A stretch of 64,000 nt of DNA from Pseudomonas frederiksbergensis (GTDB lineage Bacteria; Pseudomonadota; Gammaproteobacteria; Pseudomonadales; Pseudomonadaceae), in contig NZ_MOBP01000015.1 in assembly GCF_003732665.1 (NCBI RefSeq), positions 186,001 through 250,000 of the forward strand, written 5' to 3'. The position numbers and the translations under genes are program-made. The notes beneath the pieces were generated by a model. It was not told the DNA's origin. It ran no database searches and saw only the letters and a list, made by a program, of their open reading frames with translations. The stretch's first letter is position 1; each line of letters starts with the position of its first letter. Of the stretch, positions 36,792 to 45,371 are shown one piece after another.

Positions 36792-37858
36792 TGGAACGAA
36801 GCGCTGTCTACGGCGTGATAGACGTAGCGTCCACCGGTCATCCGCTTGATTTCTTCGAGGTAGTTGGAATTCATCACAAACAGGTTGGCGCCTTCGGGCA
36901 ACGCGTCCATGGCCTCTTGGGGCGAAGACACCCGCACACCGCTCAGGGGCAGGTAACGTCCCTGTTTGGCCGGGTTAATGTCCACCACGCGATCCACCGC
37001 CACGCCGGCCCGTTGCAGGAACAGCGAATAGATCACGCCTTTGGACGACGCGCCCCAGATGGCCGAACCTTGCTCTGGATTCGCCTGAATAATCTGCACC
37101 GCACGCTTGAGGCTGCTGGTGAAATTGTCTGGCAGTTCCAGGCGCGGCACCGGTTGTTCCGGGGTCAGGCGCAGGGTCGACAGGTCGGCGACGATGTACA
37201 GGTATTGGCCACCGAACAGGTGACCGGCCTCGTGCACGGTGCCGAACATCCGGCGCAGGTCATCGAGGCGGAAATAATTGACGTGTTCGTAGAACAGGTC
37301 GAACCAGGCGCGGTGCTCCAGGATCCAGTCGAAGCACGGCACTTCGATGTAGATCTGCCCGCCCTGGTTGGCCTCGGCCATCTGCGCGAGGAAATTCACC
37401 GGGTCCTGGATGTGTTCCAGCACATGGCGCAGCACGATAGCGTCTGCCGCCAGCCCCAGGCCGCGGGTGAACGGGGCCTTGATCACGTCGGCATTGCTGC
37501 CTTCGTAAGCCGGGTCGATGCCGGTGATGGCGTAACCCAGGCCTTTGAGGAGTTCGAGAAAGTAGCCTTTGCCGCAGCCGACTTCGATCAGTTCCTGGCC
37601 CTTGAAGTGACGGGCGATGATCCCTTCCACGTCGCTCAGGTGCTGCTGGAACTGGCCGGAATGGGCCTGTTCGTTCTGGTAGTCGGCGTCGTAGCTGAGC
37701 TTGTCGGCGTCGAAGGCGTCGTTGAAGATCAACCCGCTCTGTTCATCCTGCACCAGCACCATGTCGGCGCAGGCCGAGGCACGGGCCGATTGCGGGTCGG
37801 CGAAGGTGCGATTCTGCAACACCGGCAGGTCGGCGACCCGATACAACTCATGCTTCAT
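36788..37858 (-). CDS. diverged C-methyltransferase-like SAM protein
   Basis: The 356-residue protein has SAM motif I (IEVGCGKGYFLELL) and the FYEHVNYF segment, which aligns by eye with YHEHYSYL of the 38702-39928 C-methyltransferase. A C-terminal Rossmann-like domain (WGASSKGVIYSLFLQRAG; DINPAKQGRYLP) is also shared with that protein. Unlike the paralogue it lacks the N-terminal zinc-binding cysteines: the equivalent CxxCG position reads DEQSG. It overlaps the upstream reductase gene by 11 bp and the CmcI-like gene by 4 bp. It could be a second methyltransferase or have a changed function. Confidence 0.83.
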   Translation of the reverse strand: MKHELYRVADLPVLQNRTFADPQSARASACADMVLVQDEQSGLIFNDAFDADKLSYDADYQNEQAHSGQFQQHLSDVEGIIARHFKGQELIEVGCGKGYFLELLKGLGYAITGIDPAYEGSNADVIKAPFTRGLGLAADAIVLRHVLEHIQDPVNFLAQMAEANQGGQIYIEVPCFDWILEHRAWFDLFYEHVNYFRLDDLRRMFGTVHEAGHLFGGQYLYIVADLSTLRLTPEQPVPRLELPDNFTSSLKRAVQIIQANPEQGSAIWGASSKGVIYSLFLQRAGVAVDRVVDINPAKQGRYLPLSGVRVSSPQEAMDALPEGANLFVMNSNYLEEIKRMTGGRYVYHAVDSASFQ

Positions 37859-38705
37859 GATTGCCTCCCAGTAGCTGCTGCAAACGGTCCGCCACGCCCC
37901 AGAACGCCATCGGTTCGTGGGTCGGGTATGGATAGTGGCCGAGGTTTAAACCAATGGACGCGCCGCGTTCGCGCAATCGCTGTTCCACCAGTGTCCTGAC
38001 CGATATCGGCTGGCCGCTGGAACAATTGACCACCCCGTTGAAATCCCGCTGTTGCAGGATCGCCGCCAGGTAACCCGCCGCGACGTCGATGGCCAGGTAA
38101 TCGCGCAACTGTTCGCCAGCCGACATATTGAACGTGGCGTCCCTGGCATCGATCGCCCGGTCCAGCGCCGCCAGCAAACTGCTGGGGTTCTGGCCTTCGC
38201 CGTGCAGATAGAACAGCCGCGCCCACTGCAAGGTGAACGGCTGAACCCGCTGCAAATTTTCCAGAAACAGGCGCAGGGTGTTCTTGGCCAAGCCGTAAGG
38301 ATTACCCGGCTGCGGCGCGGTCTGCTCGGTGAGCGGTCCGCTCTGCATGCCGTATTCAAAACAGGTGCCGGTGACCAATACCTGCGATACCCCCGCCTCG
38401 ACCGCGCCCCTGATGAACCGGTAATCGGCCATCAGGTTGTGCTCGAAATGGAACAGCGCCTGATAGTTCGGCAAACCGGGCCAGGCCAGATGCGCCAAGG
38501 CATCGACGCCCTCGGTCAGCGCGCCAATGTCCAGATCGGCAGCGTGAATATCCGCCGCGATGAATTCCACGTCATTGATCCACGGCAAACCCACAGCGGT
38601 CTCGGCATTGCGCGCCACGGCGCGGACTTCACAGCCACGGGCGAGCAACGCCGCGACCAGATGCCGGCCGACGAACCCGGTTGCGCCGCTGACCAGCACC
38701 TTCAC
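37848..38705 (-). CDS. NAD-dependent epimerase/dehydratase, putative 4-ketosugar reductase
   Basis: The 285-residue short-chain dehydrogenase has the NAD motif SGATGFVGRHL (N-terminus), the FEYG region, and Y-x-x-x-K as YGLAKNTLRLF. The GTG at 38705 is taken as start because it overlaps the C-methyltransferase stop (GTGA), replacing an Arg/Trp-rich extension to 38750. Position after C-methyltransferase and 3,5-epimerase suggests it reduces the C4 keto group to finish a CDP-deoxysugar. That step is inferred. Confidence 0.85.
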   Translation of the reverse strand: MKVLVSGATGFVGRHLVAALLARGCEVRAVARNAETAVGLPWINDVEFIAADIHAADLDIGALTEGVDALAHLAWPGLPNYQALFHFEHNLMADYRFIRGAVEAGVSQVLVTGTCFEYGMQSGPLTEQTAPQPGNPYGLAKNTLRLFLENLQRVQPFTLQWARLFYLHGEGQNPSSLLAALDRAIDARDATFNMSAGEQLRDYLAIDVAAGYLAAILQQRDFNGVVNCSSGQPISVRTLVEQRLRERGASIGLNLGHYPYPTHEPMAFWGVADRLQQLLGGNHEA

Positions 38706-39928
38706 AGGACGGTCAACTCGGGCACGGCGATCACGAAACGGCCATCCCACTGACGCACCTGGGCCAGTTGCTGACTGACTTCGTGCAGCAGGTTCCAGGG
38801 CAGGACCAGCACGTAATCGGGTTTTTCGAGGTCAATCTGCGCCGGCGAAACAATCGGAATGCGGCTCCCCGGCAGGTACTTGCCCTGCTTGTGCGGGTTG
38901 GCATCGGCGACCCAGGCTAGCAGGTCCGGCTTGACCCCGGCGTAGTTGAGTAAGGTGTTGCCCTTGGCTGCCGCGCCGTAACCGACCACGCGTTTGCCGT
39001 CGGCCTTGGCCTGCAACAGAAAGCGCAGCAGTTCGTGCTTGATGCGTTCGGCCGCTGGCGCCAGGGTTGTGTAGTACTCGGGGGTTTTCACGCCTGCCGC
39101 AAGTTCGGCTTGCAACTGTTGTTGCACCGCCGGTTGCACGTCACGACGTTCGCCATCGAGGCGCTGCACGAACACCCGCAGCGAACCGCCATGGGTCGAC
39201 AACTGACTGACGTCGAACACTTCCAGGCCATTGCGCGCGCAGAGGGTTTGCACGGCGGTCAGGGACAGGTAGGAATAGTGTTCGTGATACAGCGTGTCGA
39301 ACTGCTGGCCGGCCATCAGCGTCAGCAGTTGCGGAAATTCGAACGTCGCCACGCCCGTCGGTTTGAGCAGGGTCGCAAAACCGCCGAGGAAATCATTGAT
39401 GTCCGGCACGTGGGCCAGCACGTTATTGGCGGCCATCAGGTCGGCGGACCAGCCTTCAGTGACCAGTTGCGACGCGGTGTCGCGACCGAAGAACAACTCA
39501 CGGATTTCCAGGCCCTTGTCCCGCGCAGCCTGGGCGGTGCTGCGGGTCGGCTCGACGCCCAGGCACGGGATGCCGCGCCCGGCGACGTACTGCAACAAGT
39601 AACCGTCATTGGCGGCGATTTCCACTACGCGGCTGTCGGCGCTCAAACCAAAGCGCTCGACCATCCCGGTCACATAGCGCTCGGCATGGGCCAGCCACGT
39701 GCTGGAGAACGAACTGAAATACGCATACTCGGCGTCGAACAGGCTGTCGGCGCTGGTGTAATCCTCGGTCTGCACCAGCCAGCATTGCTGGCACACCGCG
39801 ACTTTCAACGGCACCCACTGCTCGGCCTGCTCGAGTTGATCGGCACGCACGTAGGCGTTGGACGGCGGCGACGTGCCGAGGTCGATCAGCGGCAAGGCCA
39901 GCGGCGTAGCGCAACCACGGCAATTCAT
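38702..39928 (-). CDS. sugar C-methyltransferase (NDP-4-ketohexose C-3 type)
   Basis: The 408-residue protein has four N-terminal cysteines for zinc (Cys3, Cys6, Cys46, Cys49), a SAM domain (VVEIAANDGYLLQYV), the catalytic-type YHEHYSYL motif, and a C-terminal Rossmann-like domain (VVGYGAAAKGNTLLNYAG). This is the TylCIII/TcaB9 architecture, whose members methylate C3 of NDP-4-keto-6-deoxy sugars. Between an RmlC-like epimerase and a reductase, it points to a branched deoxysugar. It is coupled with neighbours by 4-bp overlaps at both ends. Confidence 0.9.
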   Translation of the reverse strand: MNCRGCATPLALPLIDLGTSPPSNAYVRADQLEQAEQWVPLKVAVCQQCWLVQTEDYTSADSLFDAEYAYFSSFSSTWLAHAERYVTGMVERFGLSADSRVVEIAANDGYLLQYVAGRGIPCLGVEPTRSTAQAARDKGLEIRELFFGRDTASQLVTEGWSADLMAANNVLAHVPDINDFLGGFATLLKPTGVATFEFPQLLTLMAGQQFDTLYHEHYSYLSLTAVQTLCARNGLEVFDVSQLSTHGGSLRVFVQRLDGERRDVQPAVQQQLQAELAAGVKTPEYYTTLAPAAERIKHELLRFLLQAKADGKRVVGYGAAAKGNTLLNYAGVKPDLLAWVADANPHKQGKYLPGSRIPIVSPAQIDLEKPDYVLVLPWNLLHEVSQQLAQVRQWDGRFVIAVPELTVL

Positions 39929-40485
39929 AGACGCACTCCGGCGAAGTGTTCATCGAGCACGGGATGGCTGGCGTCCCGGGCTGACAGATTATTGACAGGC
40001 AACGGCCAGGCAATCGCCAGGCGTGGATCGTTCACCGACAAACCGCCCTCATGGGCCGGCGCGTAATCGGCGCTGTGCAGGTAGAGCAACTCGGCGTCAT
40101 CGGTGAGGGTTTGGAAACCGTGGGCGAACCCGGCCCGGATCAACAGGCTGCGACCGTCACCGGCGCGCAGGTGCTCGGCGTGCCAGTGCAGAAAGGTTTC
40201 GGAGTCGGGGCGCAAATCCACCGCCACGTCCCAGACTTCACCGCGCAGGCAAGTGATCAATTTGGCTTCCGGGGCGTTGGCGTTCTGGTAATGCAAGCCA
40301 CGCACACTGCCCCGCGCGCGGGTGCAGGAATGGTTGATCTGGCGGATATGAAACGCCTGGCCGAACGCGCTCAGGCTGCCTTCGCAGAACAGCCGTGCGA
40401 AGTGTCCACGATCATCTTCAAAGCGTTTGTGCTGCACGCTGAACAAGCCGTTCAGCGGCAACGCTTTCACTAGAAATTCGCTCAC
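39925..40485 (-). CDS. dTDP-4-dehydrorhamnose 3,5-epimerase-like protein (RmlC family)
   Basis: The 186-residue cupin has the catalytic SVRGLHYQ motif and the C-terminal SADYAPAHEGGLSVNDPRLAIAWPL segment of the RmlC family. The GTG start at 40485 overlaps the rfbG stop (GTGA) and gives the normal family length; an ORF extension to 40584 is a shadow of rfbG. In this context the substrate is more likely a CDP-4-keto-6-deoxyhexose than a dTDP sugar. That is inference from the rfbFG neighbours. Confidence 0.88.
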   Translation of the reverse strand: MSEFLVKALPLNGLFSVQHKRFEDDRGHFARLFCEGSLSAFGQAFHIRQINHSCTRARGSVRGLHYQNANAPEAKLITCLRGEVWDVAVDLRPDSETFLHWHAEHLRAGDGRSLLIRAGFAHGFQTLTDDAELLYLHSADYAPAHEGGLSVNDPRLAIAWPLPVNNLSARDASHPVLDEHFAGVRL

Positions 40486-41564
40486 AGCGCGCCTCGGTAC
40501 AGGTTCAACTGGCCAAGGGTAATGGCGCGCATGTCGTCGCCGTTTTGCCACGCCATGTGCCAGTCGAGGGTCTGGGTCAGGCATTGCTGCAACGACCAGC
40601 GCGGTTGCCAGCCCAGCAGTTGACGGGCGCGGCTGCTGTCCAGGCGCAGCAGGCCGGCCTCATGCAAATCACTCGGTTCGATGCGCAGGCCACGGGCTTG
40701 CGGCCAGCGACTGGCGAGCAATTCGACCACTTCGCCGACGCTGCACATGTCCGCTTCGCTTGGGCCGAAGTTCCACGCACCGGCGTATTCCGGGCCTTGT
40801 TCGTAGAGGCCGGCGGCCAGTTGCAGGTAGCCGGCCAGCGGCTCCAGCGCGTGTTGCCAAGGGCGCACGGCTTGGGGGTAGCGCAGGGTCACCGGTTCGT
40901 CGGCGGACCAGGCTTTGAGCACGTCGGGAATCAAGCGCTCCGGGGCAAAATCACCGCCGCCCAGCACGTTGCCGGCCCGCGCCGTGGCCAGGGCCAGACC
41001 GTGCTCGGCATGCTTGTCCGCCGGGAAGAACGACGCGGCGTAGGACTGCGCCAGCAATTCGCAGCAAGCCTTGCTGCTGCTGTAAGGGTCGTGGCCGCCG
41101 AGGGCTTCGTCCTCGCGGTATGGCCACAGCCATTCCTTGTTGGCGTAGACCTTGTCCGTAGTCACCAGCACGCAGGCACGCACACCGCCCACCTGACGAA
41201 TCGCTTCCAGCAGGTTGAGGGTGCCCATGACGTTGCTGGAGTAAGTGCCCAACGGATCGCGATAGCCTTCGCGCACCAGCGGCTGGGCTGCCAGGTGCAG
41301 GACGATTTCCGGTTGGGTCTCGGCGATCAGTTCCAGCAGCGCACCGAGGTCACGCAAGTCGCCGCGCTGATCGTTGATGCCTTCGTGAACCCGCGCCAGT
41401 TCAAACAGGCTCGGTTCGGTGGACGGATCCAGAGCAAACCCACTGACTTCGGCGCCGAGGCTTTGCAGCCACAGCGTCAACCAACTGCCTTTGAAACCGG
41501 TGTGGCCGGTCAGCAGGACTCGCTTGCCGCGCCAGAATTCCGGGCTCAGACCCATTGCTTCCAT
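40482..41564 (-). CDS. rfbG: CDP-glucose 4,6-dehydratase
   Basis: RfbG converts CDP-glucose to CDP-4-keto-6-deoxyglucose. The 360-residue short-chain dehydrogenase has LLTGHTGFKGSWLTLWLQSLGA (NAD motif with the family-specific FKGSWL), YSSSKACCELLAQSYA (Y-x-x-x-K), and VTTDKVYANKEW. The ATG at 41564 has GGAGG upstream and overlaps rfbF by 19 bp. Together with rfbF it commits the operon to CDP-linked deoxysugars. Confidence 0.95.
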   Translation of the reverse strand: MEAMGLSPEFWRGKRVLLTGHTGFKGSWLTLWLQSLGAEVSGFALDPSTEPSLFELARVHEGINDQRGDLRDLGALLELIAETQPEIVLHLAAQPLVREGYRDPLGTYSSNVMGTLNLLEAIRQVGGVRACVLVTTDKVYANKEWLWPYREDEALGGHDPYSSSKACCELLAQSYAASFFPADKHAEHGLALATARAGNVLGGGDFAPERLIPDVLKAWSADEPVTLRYPQAVRPWQHALEPLAGYLQLAAGLYEQGPEYAGAWNFGPSEADMCSVGEVVELLASRWPQARGLRIEPSDLHEAGLLRLDSSRARQLLGWQPRWSLQQCLTQTLDWHMAWQNGDDMRAITLGQLNLYRGAL

Positions 41565-42319
41565 GGGGCCTCCCCGCTCTGCCACAAGGCTTCGAGGTGG
41601 TTCTTGTCACGCAGGGTGTCCATCGGATGCCAGAAGCCGTCGTGCTGGAAGGCCTGCAATTGCTCTTCGCTGGCCAATGCCGCCAGGGGCTCGGCTTCCC
41701 AGGAAGTCTGATCATCGGCGATGTAGGGCAAGACTTTCGGCGACAGGACAAAGAAGCCGCCATTGATCCAGCCGCCGTCACCACGCGGCTTCTCGATGAA
41801 ACCTTTGACGCTGTCCCCGTCGCGCTCCAGGGCGCCGTAGCGTCCCGGCGGTTGCACGGCAGTGACGGTGGCGAGCTTGCCGTGGGCCAGGTGAAAGTCC
41901 ACCAGCGCACCGATATTGAGGTCCGAAACGCCATCGCCGTAGGTGAAGCAGAAGGCCTGTTCGCCTTCCAGATAACGCGCGGCGCGGCGCAAACGGCCGC
42001 CGGTCATGGTGTCTTCACCGGTGTCGATCAGGGTCACGCGCCACGGTTCGCTGTAGTTCTGGTGAACGTCCATGCGGTTGTTGCACATGTCGAAGGTGAC
42101 GTCGGAGGTATGCAGGAAGTAGTTGGCGAAGAAGTCCTTGATCGCGTAGCCCTTGTAGCCAAGGCAAATCACGAAATCGTGGATTCCGTGCGCGGAGTAC
42201 TGCTTCATGATGTGCCAGAGAATTGGCTTGCCGCCGATCTCGATCATCGGCTTGGGCTTGAGGTGCGACTCTTCGCTGATTCGCGTGCCCAGGCCACCCG
42301 CCAAAATAACTGCCTTCAT
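41546..42319 (-). CDS. rfbF: glucose-1-phosphate cytidylyltransferase
   Basis: RfbF makes CDP-glucose from glucose-1-phosphate and CTP. The 257-residue nucleotidyltransferase has the signature ILAGGLGTRISEESHLKPKPMIEIGGKPILWHIMK at the N-terminus (start at 42319, with GGGGAAGAGG upstream) and the TYGDGVSDLNI metal-binding motif. It is the first gene of the CDP-sugar operon. The length matches the family exactly. Confidence 0.96.
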   Translation of the reverse strand: MKAVILAGGLGTRISEESHLKPKPMIEIGGKPILWHIMKQYSAHGIHDFVICLGYKGYAIKDFFANYFLHTSDVTFDMCNNRMDVHQNYSEPWRVTLIDTGEDTMTGGRLRRAARYLEGEQAFCFTYGDGVSDLNIGALVDFHLAHGKLATVTAVQPPGRYGALERDGDSVKGFIEKPRGDGGWINGGFFVLSPKVLPYIADDQTSWEAEPLAALASEEQLQAFQHDGFWHPMDTLRDKNHLEALWQSGEAPWKQWV

Positions 42320-42462
42320 CCTCTTCCCCTCTTGTTCGTCACAGGGCCCGGCCAAGCTGTATCAAGCTTTTGCCGGCCTTCTGGATAAAACGCTCAACGC
42401 CGCTGTATGCACTGCCCGCCGAGGCGCAAGTGCTCGTTTTATGGCGATATGAAGGGGGACTT

Positions 42463-42477
42463 GCAGGAAACGCGCCA
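42463..42477 (-). promoter_or_regulatory. candidate sigma-54 promoter of the CDP-sugar operon
   Basis: The minus strand reads TGGCGCGTTTCCTGC, with exact GG-N10-GC spacing; mismatches are G for A at -22 and C for T at -15. It lies 144 bp from rfbF. The spacing is correct, but the leader is longer than at the other flagellar sites. Confidence 0.5.
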
Positions 42478-42514
42478 GCTCTGTGAGCCCAGAAGGCGCC
42501 GAAGGGAGAGAACC

Positions 42515-42602
42515 TGTGGGATCGGGCTTGCTCGCGAAAGCGGTGTGTCAGTCAGCATCAATGTCACTGACACTCCGCTTTCGCGAGCAAGCCCGCTCCC
42601 AC
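42515..42602. repeat. REP inverted pair between the RTX gene and rfbF
   Basis: Cores at about 42515-42538 (one base variant: GGGATCGGGC) and 42579-42602, facing each other. The pair begins 33 bp past the stop of the RTX gene. Confidence 0.9.
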
Positions 42603-42634
42603 AAGGGGGTGGTGCTTGGCTGGGGATCGTGGGA

Positions 42635-45238
42635 TTAGCCGAACATGGCAAACCCATCAGCGCCGGTCGGCAGGTTGAAGGCCTGGCCATCAGCGGTCTG
42701 GATGTGTTCGATGGTGGCAAAACCGGCGAACCAATCCTGGAGTTTCACGCCGTTATCCGGAACCGCGCCCGACGTCGGGTTGGCGTTGCCGAGGTAGAGA
42801 TCATCCCCCACCCGCGTGACGCTCAGGTCGGCGGCGCTGGCGACGTTGTTCAGGATCAGCGTGTCATTGCCGAACATGTCATGGCCGTCATCACGGATCG
42901 TTACCAGGTTGCTGGTGTTGACGATGTAGGTGTCGTCGTTCTCCCCACCATTGGCGAAGCCGCTGGCGTTCATGATCAACTGATCAAAGCCAATATCGCC
43001 CAGCAGCACATAGCTGTCAGCGGTGCCGGTCAACACATCATCGTCTCCACCACCGTCGGCAGTGCCGTGGGCCACGGTGATGTGGTCATTACCACCGTCG
43101 CCATAGGCAACGCTGCCCCGATCGTTTACGGCGGTGACAATGATGTCGTCGCCTGCGCCGCCATACAGCATGTCGGCCTGGGCAACATTGCCCGTATCGA
43201 TCTCGTTCGAAGGCCCGTTGACCGGCCCAAAACCCCCATAAAGGTGATCGGCGGCCCAGCCACCCTGGATGACGTCATCGCCCAGGCCGCCTTCAAAGTA
43301 ATTACTTGCCAGGCTGTTACCTGTCAGCGTGTCGTTGAAGTGGCTGCCACGCAAGATCTCAATATCCCAATAATGGTCACCTTCGGCGATACCGGAATTC
43401 TGCCGCGCCTGCAGATCAATGCTGACCCCCACCTCGCTGTCGGCATAGCTGACGGTATCCACGCCTTCGCCACCAATGAAAAGGTCCGGGCCACCGCCGC
43501 CAAACAGCACGTCGTTACCCGCGCCGCCCGTGAGGGTGTTCTCCAGGTCATTGCCAAAACCGGTGAAGTCACCGGTGCCGGTGTAGGTCATTTTTTCGAT
43601 GAACGAGTCCAAGTGCGTCACTGCGAGGCTCGTGCGTACTTCATCGTAACCGCCGAGAAAGTCCTCTTCGATGATGTTCACGCCCTCGGCGTTGATGTTG
43701 TAGATGTCGTTGCCGCGGCCACCTTCGAACGTCACGCCGCCGATGGAGCTGGTGAAAGTGTCGGCGTCGAACGAACCAATGACTTTTTCTACATTGGCCA
43801 GGGTGTCGCCTTCTGCTCCGTTGCCGACGCCGGGCATGCCGACCCCTTCGCGGATATCGACGTTCACTGCGCCATTGGACCAGGAGTAATCCACGGTATC
43901 GAAACCGGCCCCGCCATCGAAGCCGATCGGTAAGTCATTGGCTCGGAAAAAGTCATCGAAGTTCGAACCCAGGATCAGCTCGATACCGGCGTAGGTATCA
44001 CCCTCCGCCACGCCGGTGTTCAGTTGCCCGGAGATCAGATCAACCGTTACACCCTCGGTGCTGTCGGCATAGCTCGCAGTGTCCAGGCCGGCGCCGCCGA
44101 TCAAGTGGTCCGCGCCCTCCCCGCCCACCAGCACATCGTTACCGGTGCCGCCGGTGATGGTGTTGTCGCCGGCATTGCCATAACCGGTGAACGAGCCCTT
44201 CCCGGTGTAGGTCAGCGACTCGATGTTGGCGTCCATGGTGTAGGAACCCAGGCCGGTACGAATTTCGTCGATGCCCGACCCGAAGCCCTGCTCGGAAATC
44301 GTGACGCCAGGGGTGTTGACCACGTAGGTGTCGCCCCAGATGGTGCCAACGATGTGCTCGATGTTTTTCAGCGTAACGCCTTCGGCATCACCGCCAATCC
44401 CGGGCTTGCTCGTGCCATTGCGGATGTCGAGGGTGACCGCCGCTTCCGACATCGAGTAGTCCACCGTGTCAAAACCACCGGCACCGTCCAGGGCCTTGAA
44501 ATTTCCAACGTTCATAAACACGTCGTCGTGGTTCGAGCCACGGATCGCTTCGATATCGGTGAAGGTGTCGCCAACGGCGATTCCGGAGGTGTTGGAGCCG
44601 TACTTCAGATCGAAAGTCAGACCCTCGGTGCTGTCGGTGTAGCTCGCGGTGTCCCACCCTGCGCCGCCGATCAAATGGTCGGCCCCGCCGCCGCCCAGCA
44701 GCACGTCATTGCCGGCCCCGCCGGTGATCACGTTATCGCTGGCGTTGCCATAACCGGTGAATTTGCCGGTGCCGGTGTAGGTCAGGCGTTCGATGTTGGC
44801 ATCCAGGGTGTAGTGGCTCTGGTTGGTCAGGACCTGATCGTCATAACCACCCGCCCAGCCGCTCTCTTCAATGATTTTCGTGCCGCCGGCATTGACGATG
44901 TAGGTGTCGTTGCCCCGACCGCCTTCAAGGGTCCGGCTGCCCAATGTGGTGGTGAAGGTGTCATCGTAATCACTGCCAATGACCTTCTCGATATTCCTCA
45001 GCGTGTCGCCTTCGGCATCGCCGCCGGTCCCGGGCTGGCTGACGCCGCTGCGCAGGTCGATATTGATGCCGGCCGAAGACCAGGAATAATCAGCCGTATC
45101 AAACCCGGCACCACCGTCGAGCTGGTCCGCGCCGGCGCCGCCGATCAGGATGTCATCGCCGCGCCGTCCATTGATCACGTCATCCTCATTGCTACCGATC
45201 AGCGTATCCGTGCCGTTTGTTCCGTTAATAACTGTCAT
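42635..45238 (-). CDS. RTX (hemolysin-type calcium-binding repeat) protein
   Basis: The 867-residue protein (start at 45238, MTVINGTNGTD) is made almost wholly of GGxGxDxL-type nonapeptides. It has three tandem modules of about 200 residues starting near residues 41, 251 and 441. Each has the same order: DGGAGFDTxDYS, DAEGDTLxNIEKVIG, NIEEE/ISEQ, LTYTGTGxFTGYGN, GGAGNDVLxGG. A C-terminal region (about 640-867) ends in a VKLQDWFAG haemolysin-type segment. No enzymatic domain, signal peptide, or adjacent type I secretion genes were seen; a C-terminal type I secretion signal is likely. A sigma-28-like promoter precedes it. Confidence 0.9.
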   Translation of the reverse strand: MTVINGTNGTDTLIGSNEDDVINGRRGDDILIGGAGADQLDGGAGFDTADYSWSSAGINIDLRSGVSQPGTGGDAEGDTLRNIEKVIGSDYDDTFTTTLGSRTLEGGRGNDTYIVNAGGTKIIEESGWAGGYDDQVLTNQSHYTLDANIERLTYTGTGKFTGYGNASDNVITGGAGNDVLLGGGGADHLIGGAGWDTASYTDSTEGLTFDLKYGSNTSGIAVGDTFTDIEAIRGSNHDDVFMNVGNFKALDGAGGFDTVDYSMSEAAVTLDIRNGTSKPGIGGDAEGVTLKNIEHIVGTIWGDTYVVNTPGVTISEQGFGSGIDEIRTGLGSYTMDANIESLTYTGKGSFTGYGNAGDNTITGGTGNDVLVGGEGADHLIGGAGLDTASYADSTEGVTVDLISGQLNTGVAEGDTYAGIELILGSNFDDFFRANDLPIGFDGGAGFDTVDYSWSNGAVNVDIREGVGMPGVGNGAEGDTLANVEKVIGSFDADTFTSSIGGVTFEGGRGNDIYNINAEGVNIIEEDFLGGYDEVRTSLAVTHLDSFIEKMTYTGTGDFTGFGNDLENTLTGGAGNDVLFGGGGPDLFIGGEGVDTVSYADSEVGVSIDLQARQNSGIAEGDHYWDIEILRGSHFNDTLTGNSLASNYFEGGLGDDVIQGGWAADHLYGGFGPVNGPSNEIDTGNVAQADMLYGGAGDDIIVTAVNDRGSVAYGDGGNDHITVAHGTADGGGDDDVLTGTADSYVLLGDIGFDQLIMNASGFANGGENDDTYIVNTSNLVTIRDDGHDMFGNDTLILNNVASAADLSVTRVGDDLYLGNANPTSGAVPDNGVKLQDWFAGFATIEHIQTADGQAFNLPTGADGFAMFG

Positions 45239-45284
45239 GTCTTCTTCCTTGCCGTGGTGTGAAAAAAACCAAATCCATGGGCAA

Positions 45285-45312
45285 CTATCGGCCACTGGAA
45301 CCGGATGCTTGA
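45285..45312 (-). promoter_or_regulatory. candidate sigma-28 (FliA) promoter of the RTX gene
   Basis: The minus strand reads TCAAG, a 15-bp spacer, then GCCGATAG (7 of 8 in the -10). The spacing is one base longer than at fliC. It is about 40 bp upstream of the RTX ATG and just past the terminator of the upstream gene. Confidence 0.65.
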
Positions 45313-45321
45313 ATGTCGGGC

Positions 45322-45357
45322 AAAAAAAAAGGCGACTCAACGTCGCCTGTTTTTTTG
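45322..45357. terminator. terminator after the large glycosyltransferase gene
   Basis: A short GC stem (GGCGAC / GTCGCC) around a 5-nt loop has A-run and T-run flanks on both sides (A9 and T7). It is 15 bp past the stop of the 45372-48962 gene and ends that transcript. Confidence 0.9.
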
Positions 45358-45371
45358 GAAGGGCATGACAA

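Larger units (their letters stand above)
42320..42634. other. intergenic region upstream of rfbF (promoter plus REP)
   Basis: A 315-bp gap. It holds a REP pair next to the RTX gene's stop and a sigma-54-like site 144 bp upstream of the rfbF start. The rest of the stretch, including a long 5' leader, shows no ORF or recognised riboswitch. Confidence 0.6.

Noticed and set aside
42635..45238. Possibility that the internal repeats of the RTX gene are a CRISPR array or satellite repeat
   Set aside because: The repeat units are coding, imperfect and in frame (Gly/Asp nonapeptides), with no conserved spacer-repeat structure.
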